Source of the DNA: Treponema sp.
Lineage (GTDB): Bacteria > Spirochaetota > Spirochaetia > Treponematales > Breznakiellaceae
Assembly (NCBI GenBank): GCA_009780285.1
Contig: WRAL01000137.1
Span: 1-5,067 of the forward strand
DNA length: 5,067 bases
Direction: 5' to 3'
In this document: piece by piece, positions 1 to 3,158 of the stretch
How the letters are laid out: the number at the start of each line of letters is the position of its first letter
Position numbering within the stretch: position 1 is the first letter of the stretch
Made by a program: the position numbers and the translations under genes
The notes under the pieces: generated by a model
Seen by the model: only the letters and a program-made list of their open reading frames with translations
Database searches by the model: none
What the model was told of the DNA's origin: nothing

Positions 1-447
1 CTGAGCGTTCAGAACGACGTGGCGATTATTCCCGGCTTTGACGGACGGAAGATGAGCAAGAGCTACGGCAACACAATTCCTTTGTTCGCCTCAGAAGCGG
101 CGCTGAAAAAAATTATCATGAAAATTCCCACTAACTCGCAGGCCGTCGAGGAGCCCAAGGACCCGGATGAAAGCCAGGTTTTCGCGCTGTACAAGCTTTT
201 CGCCGACTCGGGGGAACAGGCCGCGCTTGCAGCGCGCTATAGGGCCGGCGGAATGGGCTGGGGCGCGGCGAAGGAAGAGCTTTTTCATGCCGTTAACCGC
301 CTTCTTTCGCCCCTGCGCGAACGCTACGACGCGATTGTCGCCGACGCGCAGGCCTTGGACAAAATCCTCGCGCGCGGCGCGGAAAGGGCGCGGCCAATCG
401 CCGCGGCCACGGTTGCGCGCTTTAGGAAGGCTGCGGGAATAGATTAG
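1..447 (+). CDS. trpS: Tryptophanyl-tRNA synthetase, C-terminal part (5' end outside window)
   Basis: Class I aminoacyl-tRNA synthetase that charges tRNA-Trp with tryptophan in the cytoplasm using ATP. The reading frame is open from base 1, giving 148 residues before the TAG stop; the catalytic HIGH-type motif and most of the Rossmann fold lie upstream of the window. The class I signature KMSKS is seen at residues 17-21 of the fragment in the context PGFDGRKMSKSYGNTI, which is the form found in one branch of bacterial TrpRS. It is followed by a helical C-terminal domain with the typical PKDPDE segment and YRAGGMGWGAAKEEL, which matches the YxxGGxGxGxxK pattern of TrpRS and TyrRS relatives. 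The gene ends normally with no sign of truncation and is followed at once by a short GC hairpin with a T-run. The internal ATG at codon 18 (KMSKS methionine) and the other ATGs are not starts. Confidence 0.95.
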   Translation: MSVQNDVAIIPGFDGRKMSKSYGNTIPLFASEAALKKIIMKIPTNSQAVEEPKDPDESQVFALYKLFADSGEQAALAARYRAGGMGWGAAKEELFHAVNRLLSPLRERYDAIVADAQALDKILARGAERARPIAAATVARFRKAAGID

Positions 448-448
448 G

Positions 449-465
449 GGCCTCGCGGCCTTTTT
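449..465 (+). terminator. Probable short intrinsic terminator of trpS
   Basis: One base after the trpS stop codon, GGCC (449-452) and GGCC (457-460) can form a 4-bp all-GC stem around the loop TCGC, followed directly by TTTTT (461-465). The stem is short for an intrinsic terminator, so efficiency may be low; the much stronger hairpin at 609-637 could act as back-up for the same transcript. Confidence 0.5.
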
Positions 466-498
466 GTTCGATGGCCTTTGATCTGGGCAATCATGGGT

Positions 499-550
499 GG
501 AGTTTCGCGAAGCAAAACTCCGAGGCCAACGCGCCTACGGCGCGTTGGCC
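499..550 (-). repeat. Two-hairpin palindromic element, copy X1
   Basis: Read on the minus strand, hairpin 1 has 12-bp perfect arms (GGCCAACGCGCC and its complement, 524-535 and 539-550) around a GTA triloop. A TC linker (522-523) follows, then hairpin 2 with arms GGAGTTTTGC and GCGAAACTCC (499-521) around loop TTC. In hairpin 2 the eighth pair is a T.G wobble on the minus strand but a C.A mismatch on the plus strand, which favours the minus strand as the folded one. A further 6-bp hairpin GCCCTG/CAGGGC (548-564) abuts the element. The design matches the copy at 728-794 and, in plus orientation, those at 2015-2107 and 2923-3031. No open frame here looks protein-coding. The function is unknown; a REP-like mobile repeat or a structured RNA part are both possible. 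Confidence 0.8.
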
Positions 551-606
551 CTGGCACGCAGGGCATTCGCGCTTGCGACCTTGGACGAAAGGCCGCTCTT
601 CTGTAG

Positions 607-637
607 AAAAAACCGCTTGGCTTTGCCAAGCGGTTTT
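607..637 (-). terminator. Strong intrinsic terminator hairpin, best oriented for the minus strand, possibly two-way
   Basis: A perfect 13-bp stem, AAAACCGCTTGGC (609-621) with GCCAAGCGGTTTT (625-637), encloses a three-base loop. On the minus strand the stem ends in six T's (A-run 607-612 on the plus strand); on the plus strand it ends in four T's and then AGG. It would therefore stop minus-strand transcription best (the putative RNA started near 805) and could also stop read-through from trpS. Confidence 0.8.
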
Positions 638-727
638 AGGTTGTGGGGCTTTGATCCCTAAGCTCCCTTTCACCATTGTTCCCTCCGCTCCGCCGCGCGC
701 GGGATCTCGGTCATGGCAACGAGGCGT

Positions 728-794
728 GGAGTTTAGAGGCGGGCTAAAGCCCGCCTCTAAACTCCGAGGCCAAAGCGCCGCAGGCGCTTTGGCC
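728..794 (-). repeat. Two-hairpin palindromic element, copy X2
   Basis: Read on the minus strand, hairpin 1 has 12-bp perfect arms GGCCAAAGCGCC and complement (768-779, 783-794) with triloop TGC. A TC linker (766-767) follows, then hairpin 2 with perfect 17-bp arms GGAGTTTAGAGGCGGGC and complement (728-744, 749-765) around loop TTTA. Compared with X1, hairpin 1 differs by one base pair changed on both arms (A:T against C:G), a compensatory change. Hairpin 2 shares the outer GGAGTTT and differs inside. The inner GGGCTTTAGCCC is also found in the plus-strand copies near 2041-2077 and 2951-3001. It lies within the predicted small RNA, just downstream of a minus-strand promoter. Confidence 0.85.
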
Positions 795-811
795 CGCCCT
801 CTCGTGGGATC

Positions 812-840
812 AGTATAGGCGAGATTCTGCTATTTCGCAA
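812..840 (-). promoter_or_regulatory. Sigma-70-type promoter, minus strand
   Basis: On the minus strand, TTGCGA (840-835) is separated by exactly 17 bases from TATACT (817-812), close to TTGACA-17-TATAAT. The predicted start is near A805. No protein gene lies downstream on this strand until past trpS, so the promoter, if real, serves the predicted small RNA that ends at 607. Confidence 0.55.
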
Positions 841-854
841 GCCCCGATGCCGTT

Positions 855-889
855 TATGACACTTTTTGCGAAAATGTCATAGTTTTTTT
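855..889 (+). terminator. Hairpin with T-run upstream of the OmpA-like gene
   Basis: TATGACA-c-TTTT (855-866) pairs with AAAATGTCATA (871-881), an 11-bp AT-rich stem with one bulged C and loop TGCG. Seven T's follow at 883-889. It has terminator form for plus-strand transcription, insulating the next promoter (902-930) from read-through. Because the stem is AT-rich and lies only 13 bases before the -35 box, a role as a protein-binding palindrome or UP-like AT tract is an alternative. Confidence 0.5.
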
Positions 890-901
890 CAGAAAAAGGT
901 A

Positions 902-930
902 TTGACTTTCATACTGAAAGTTCATAAAAT
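902..930 (+). promoter_or_regulatory. Sigma-70-type promoter of the OmpA-like gene
   Basis: TTGACT (902-907) is followed after exactly 17 bases by TAAAAT (925-930), close to consensus. A T-rich then A-rich tract lies just upstream (883-897). The predicted start is near 937, leaving a leader of about 65 bases before the ATG at 1002. Confidence 0.7.
905..921. promoter_or_regulatory. Inverted repeat in the promoter spacer, candidate operator
   Basis: ACTTTC (905-910) and GAAAGT (916-921) form a perfect 6-bp inverted repeat around ATACT. It overlaps the end of the -35 box and fills the spacer, where a bound repressor would block RNA polymerase. The regulator is unknown and none is encoded in the window. 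Confidence 0.4.
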
Positions 931-989
931 GTCGCTATTGATAAAGAATGATTTCATCTGTAATGCAGGCGCGCAGGTCTAAAAAAGGA

Positions 990-996
990 AAGGAGA
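990..996 (+). promoter_or_regulatory. Ribosome-binding site that fixes the start of the OmpA-like gene at 1002
   Basis: AAGGAGA sits five bases before ATG 1002. The in-frame upstream ATG at 948 has no comparable site and would put 18 polar, basic residues in front of the signal peptide, so 1002 is preferred. Confidence 0.8.
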
Positions 997-1001
997 CGAG
1001 T

Positions 1002-2000
1002 ATGAGCAGCAGACTATTTTTCGCGGCGCTGGCCCTAATTCTGGCCGTCGCGCCGGGCGGCTTTTCGCAGGAGGGACAACGGCTGCCTATCGAGGTTTCG
1101 GCGGCGGCCAACTGGTTTTTCGCGCCGGGGCTTTTTGCCGAGGACTTGCAGCCCCTGCCGGGAATACGCGCCGGCCTGGGCTACGAGCTGGGGCGGTTTT
1201 CCTTCGGGCGGCTTGTCGTGGGCCTGGAAGCCGGCTTTTCCGCGGCCTCGGGGAAAGGGCCGTTGACCGAAAGCGCGTGGATGGCGCCGGCCCTGGCGCG
1301 GCTTAGCTACTACCCGGCGCTGCGGCTGTTCGGCGCGTGGGGCCTGCGCGCGGACCTGGGCGCCGGCCTCTTTTTCGCCGGCGTCGATCACTATCAAAAC
1401 AGCCTGGGACAATGGCTCGGGGACAAGGCCGTTTCCCAGGCCCGGCTTCCGGCGGCCGAGGCCAAAATCTACCTTAGCCGGGCGCTTCCGGCGAACCTGG
1501 CGCTCTACGCCGGCGGCGGCCTGGACCTGCTTTTTGAAAGCTCCAAAGCCATCGCCCTGCCGGGGATTCAGGCGGGCATTACCTTCCAGCCATCGCGGCC
1601 CGCGCCCAGGCCTGTCAGACCGGCCGCCGTTCCCATAGCGCTGCCGCCGCCGCCGACAACGCCGGGCCGCTCGATTACGGCCTTGTACTTCGAGCCCAAC
1701 GGAACGACTGTAATGGAGCGCCACATTCCGGAACTGGACGAGGCCGGCCGATACCTGCGGGACAACCCGACGGCTCGCGTAACCCTGCGCGGCTACTCGG
1801 CGCTCTTCGGCGAGGAAGCCGGCCGACGGGAAGTGTCGCAGGCCCGCGCGCTCTACGTAAGGGACTACCTTGCGCGGGAATACGGCATTAGCGCGGACAG
1901 AATGACGGTGGAATTTTACGGCGCCGACAGGGCGCCCGAACTGGACGACGGCACCTGGGAAAGCTACCGCGTCGTGGAGATGACCTTTGGCTGGCAATAA
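1002..2000 (+). CDS. Outer-membrane protein with N-terminal barrel-like domain and C-terminal OmpA-like domain
   Basis: 332 residues, probably an envelope protein tethering the outer membrane to the cell wall. Residues 1-22 form a signal peptide (MSSRLFFAAL..., hydrophobic to about 17, cleavage probably near FSQ). Residues 24-195 are rich in alternating hydrophobic, Gly and aromatic residues (GLGYELGRFSFGRLVVGLEA, YAGGGLDLLFESS), as expected of a small beta-barrel. Residues 197-223 are a Pro/Arg linker containing PPPP. Residues 224-332 are an OmpA-like domain: ALYFEPN at the start and REVSQARALYVRDYL, matching the LSxxRAxxV helix with Arg282. The usual TD of the GHTD motif is GYSA here, with Ala267 at the place of the peptidoglycan-binding Asp, 15 residues before Arg282. 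Loss of this Asp fits a wall without diaminopimelate; treponemes use ornithine. The gene has its own promoter (902-930) and appears monocistronic. No T-run terminator follows, but the Y1 hairpins begin 14 bases after the stop. Confidence 0.85.
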   Translation: MSSRLFFAALALILAVAPGGFSQEGQRLPIEVSAAANWFFAPGLFAEDLQPLPGIRAGLGYELGRFSFGRLVVGLEAGFSAASGKGPLTESAWMAPALARLSYYPALRLFGAWGLRADLGAGLFFAGVDHYQNSLGQWLGDKAVSQARLPAAEAKIYLSRALPANLALYAGGGLDLLFESSKAIALPGIQAGITFQPSRPAPRPVRPAAVPIALPPPPTTPGRSITALYFEPNGTTVMERHIPELDEAGRYLRDNPTARVTLRGYSALFGEEAGRREVSQARALYVRDYLAREYGISADRMTVEFYGADRAPELDDGTWESYRVVEMTFGWQ

Positions 2001-2001
2001 G

Positions 2002-2114
2002 GGCCGGCGTTTTGGCTACTCCGCTGCGCGGAGTAGCTCCGAAGTTTCGGGACGGGCTAAAGCCCGCCCGAAACTTCAGGCATTGAATGCCGGGGGTAAG
2101 GCCGGCGTTTTGGC
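2002..2114 (+). repeat. 15-bp direct repeats bracketing the Y1 hairpins
   Basis: GGCCGGCGTTTTGGC occurs at 2002-2016 and again, identically, at 2100-2114, one on each side of the Y1 hairpins. The second copy overlaps the end of the tail shared with Y2. It could be a target-site duplication from insertion of the element, or part of a larger repeat module. Fragments of the same string (GGCCGGC) also follow Y2 at 3024-3030 and 3037-3043. Confidence 0.65.
2015..2107 (+). repeat. Two-hairpin palindromic element, copy Y1
   Basis: Hairpin 1 has 10-bp perfect arms GCTACTCCGC/GCGGAGTAGC (2015-2024, 2028-2037) with triloop TGC; my count of the outer base may be off by one. Linker TCC follows. Hairpin 2 (2041-2077) has arms GAAGTTTCGGG-A-CGGGC and GCCCG-CCCGAAACTTC, that is 16 bp with one bulged A, around loop TAAA. 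A 30-base tail contains a small hairpin GGCAT-TGA-ATGCC (2079-2091). Tail and hairpins recur almost unchanged at 2923-3031. It lies between the converging ends of the OmpA-like gene and vapC, a usual place for REP-type repeats. A further hairpin CCGGC/GCCGG (2115-2130) follows. Confidence 0.85.
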
Positions 2115-2153
2115 CCGGCTTGAATGCCGGAAGAGGAATTGTAGACGAGACTT

Positions 2154-2184
2154 TTTTGGAGGATTTTTGGGATGAAAAAAAGGA
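2154..2184 (+). pseudogene. Orphan ribosome-binding site and start, a remnant or duplicate of a lipoprotein gene 5' end
   Basis: The 31 bases here match 3128-3158 at 30 positions: TTTT, GGAGGA (2158-2163), spacer, then ATGAAAAAAAGGA (2172-2184). At 3146 the same string begins a real lipoprotein (MKKR...). Here homology stops after four codons plus one base and the frame continues only as the antisense of vapBC, without a signal peptide, to a TAG at 2901-2903. It is therefore a start without its gene, either a duplicated leader or the stub of a gene replaced by vapBC. Because the SD is good, a transcript reaching it could be translated into an antisense-encoded product, but no family features support that. 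Confidence 0.6.
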
Positions 2185-2204
2185 CAACACTGCGACGGGA
2201 CAAG

Positions 2205-2639
2205 TTAATGCCGGCTTTTCGGGTGCGGCGGCAGCCAGGCGATGGCGACGGGTTCGTTCCTTGCCACCGCCTCCAGCTCGTGATGATCCGAGGTAACAAA
2301 GCGGCCGGACATCTCCATCGCGGTAGCAAGACCGATTGCGTCCGCAAGGGAACAGCGGTAGGCCGCCTTAATCCGGGAAGCCTGCTCAAAGACCGCAGGG
2401 GAAATTTCCCGGATAACCTTTACCGGCAAGGCAAGGATGCTTTCAAGAATTTGCGCAGCCTTCTCGGAACCGAGACTGCGGATGTTGGCGTAATGAACCT
2501 CGATCAGATTGACAATGCTTATGTAGATGTCGGTTTCTCCGTCGGCCGCCTCTTTAAGCAGAGCTTCCACGATATCGCTTCCCGGCTCGTCGTTGAGATA
2601 GGTAATGACGGCGCAGGCATCAAAGACGCAGCTCTGCAT
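2205..2639 (-). CDS. vapC: VapC-type PIN-domain toxin (ribonuclease)
   Basis: 144 residues, normal length for a PIN-domain toxin of a type II toxin-antitoxin system; members are Mg-dependent RNases that cleave tRNA or rRNA when freed from their antitoxin. The acidic active-site set is complete: Asp7 in VFDACAVITYL, Glu47 in SIVNLIEVHY, Asp100 in CSLADAIGLATA and Asp118 in FVTSDHHEL, each in the expected PIN context. The start ATG (2639-2637) shares one base with the antitoxin stop (TGATG), so translation is probably coupled; no strong SD is seen. The C-terminal PPHPKSRH tail is short and ordinary. The RNA target cannot be told from sequence. The gene is intact, with no frameshift. It ends 20 bases from the edge of the duplicated start block, suggesting a compact inserted cassette. 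Confidence 0.9.
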   Translation of the reverse strand: MQSCVFDACAVITYLNDEPGSDIVEALLKEAADGETDIYISIVNLIEVHYANIRSLGSEKAAQILESILALPVKVIREISPAVFEQASRIKAAYRCSLADAIGLATAMEMSGRFVTSDHHELEAVARNEPVAIAWLPPHPKSRH

Positions 2640-2890
2640 CAGGTTGTTTCCCGGAGAAGGTTTTCCTCCTCGACGAGAAGGTCTTCGCGGCGCATTTCCA
2701 GGAAACGCTCCACGGTAAGGGTGGAGCCCATTTTCCTGGCAAGCCCTCGGAGGTTCGCGATGGCTTCATGGGCATTTTCGCAGGTCCGCACGGTTACGGT
2801 AACCAGCGCCTTGCCCAGGGGGAGCTCGGGAGGAAGTTCCAGCGTAAGCCGCCTGCCGGGGCGGATTTCCACGGTTCGCGTGATCGTCAT
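2639..2890 (-). CDS. vapB: Antitoxin of the VapBC pair
   Basis: 83 residues immediately upstream of the PIN toxin, overlapping it by one base, in the usual antitoxin-first order. The N-terminal part (about 1-34, TVEIRPGRRLTLELPPELP then GKALVTVTV) is beta-rich and could be an AbrB-like or related antitoxin fold. The middle (38-57) is helical. The C-terminal LTVERFLEMRREDLLVEEE is a charged helix of the kind that wraps around PIN toxins and blocks the active site. I infer the antitoxin role from position, size and this tail and cannot name the exact family. As in other such systems, the antitoxin or the complex probably represses its own promoter. The ATG is preceded by TTCCGC with no SD and by a -10-like box only six bases away, so the message may be leaderless. 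Confidence 0.8.
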   Translation of the reverse strand: MTITRTVEIRPGRRLTLELPPELPLGKALVTVTVRTCENAHEAIANLRGLARKMGSTLTVERFLEMRREDLLVEEENLLRETT

Positions 2891-2896
2891 GCGGAA

Positions 2897-2925
2897 AGTA
2901 TAGTCCGGAAGATAGGGATCTGGCT
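2897..2925 (-). promoter_or_regulatory. Candidate vapBC promoter, leaderless arrangement
   Basis: On the minus strand TATACT (2902-2897) is a near-consensus -10 box. The matching -35 position (AGCCAG, 2925-2920) is poor and runs into the edge of Y2 hairpin 1. The box ends six bases before the vapB ATG, so transcription would start at or next to the A of the start codon. An imperfect palindrome centred on TCCGGA (TATAGTCC/GGAAGATA, about 2899-2914) is a possible antitoxin operator. Confidence 0.4.
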
Positions 2926-3031
2926 ACTCCGCCTGCGGCGGAGTAGCTCCGAAGTTTCGGGACGGGCTTTAGCCCGAGGGCTAAAGCCCGCCCGAAACTT
3001 CAGGCATTGAATGCCGGGGGTAAGGCCGGCG
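2923..3031 (+). repeat. Two-hairpin palindromic element, copy Y2 (extended stem)
   Basis: Hairpin 1 has perfect 11-bp arms GCTACTCCGCC/GGCGGAGTAGC (2923-2933, 2937-2947) with triloop TGC; TCC linker. Hairpin 2 (2951-3001) has the same arms as Y1, including the bulged A2962, but the stem continues through GGGCTTTAGCCC and GGGCTAAAGCCC to a two-base GA turn, about 24 bp in all. The 30-base tail (3002-3031) is identical to that of Y1. It sits in the divergent region between vapB and the lipoprotein gene, and hairpin 1 borders the vapB -35 position. Y1 and Y2 are direct repeats flanking vapBC. Confidence 0.85.
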
Positions 3032-3056
3032 GAAAGGGCCGGCAGTAAAAGTAAAA

Positions 3057-3110
3057 GTGCCAGGCACCGGTTCCCGGTGCCAGGCACCGGTTCCCGGTGC
3101 CTGGCACCGG
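3057..3110. repeat. REP-like GTGCCAGGCAC tandem and hairpin array
   Basis: The 20-base unit GTGCCAGGCACCGGTTCCCG occurs twice in tandem (3057-3076, 3077-3096), followed by a partial inverted unit GTGCCTGGCACCGG (3097-3110). The last two units form a perfect 17-bp hairpin (3074-3090 with 3094-3110, loop TTC), and each arm is itself an odd palindrome centred on one base. The DNA can thus adopt several alternative hairpins. It lies 35 bases before the lipoprotein start, in its 5' leader or promoter region. The GGTGCCAGGCACC core resembles REP-type repeats of other bacteria; no transposase is in the window. Confidence 0.8.
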
Positions 3111-3127
3111 AATTGGATGCAACTTAA

Positions 3128-3158
3128 TTTTGGAGGAATTTTGGGATGAAAAAAAGGA
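3128..3158 (+). promoter_or_regulatory. Ribosome-binding site and start of the lipoprotein gene (duplicate of 2154-2184)
   Basis: GGAGGA (3132-3137) lies eight bases before ATG 3146 and fixes the start. The whole block differs from 2154-2184 at one base. I see no convincing -35/-10 pair between the hairpin array and the RBS; the promoter may lie within or before the repeats. Confidence 0.75.

Larger units (their letters stand above)
606..805 (-). ncRNA. Putative structured small RNA on the minus strand (about 200 nt)
   Basis: This is a prediction from flanking signals. A good minus-strand promoter (812-840) would start transcription near A805, and a strong intrinsic terminator with a six-T run on the minus strand lies at 607-637. 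Between them the RNA would carry both long hairpins of element X2 at its 5' end. Next comes a weaker pairing of UUGCCAU with AUGGUGA (with G.U pairs) enclosing a GC-rich stretch, then a hairpin GGG-A-GCUU/AAGC-CCC with a bulged A, and finally the terminator stem. I do not recognise it as tmRNA, 6S, SRP or RNase P RNA: none of their conserved cores is visible. A 61-codon frame starting at 676 has a GGAGGG upstream, but it runs straight through the terminator hairpin and into X1, so I do not call it. The alternative is that the promoter match is chance and this is only repeat DNA. Confidence 0.4.

Noticed and set aside
491..676. 61-codon minus-strand frame with a GGAGGG before its ATG
   Set aside because: The SD is tempting, but the frame reads through the strong terminator stem at 607-637 and through X1, so its sequence is set by repeats.
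606..805. Known housekeeping RNA (tmRNA, RNase P, SRP, 6S)
   Set aside because: None of the conserved cores was found: no GGAAGGAAGC-type SRP loop, no RNase P GAGGAAAGUC, no tRNA-like ends. Only an unnamed small RNA can be proposed.
471..818. 115-codon plus-strand frame between trpS and the OmpA-like gene
   Set aside because: It has no ribosome-binding site, passes through X1, the terminator hairpin and X2, and has no domain-like composition; it is a chance frame through palindromic DNA.
1035..1997. 320-codon minus-strand frame opposite the OmpA-like gene
   Set aside because: A high-GC antisense shadow: Arg/Pro/Gly-rich, no RBS, no recognisable domain, while the plus strand has a clear signal peptide and OmpA domain.
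2014..3031. Composite transposon carrying vapBC
   Set aside because: Y1 and Y2 are direct repeats on either side, but neither contains a transposase gene and no transposase lies between them; passive duplication or recombination is simpler.
3057..3110. CRISPR array
   Set aside because: The 20-base units are directly adjacent with no unique spacers, and no cas gene is present; the array is palindromic tandem DNA.
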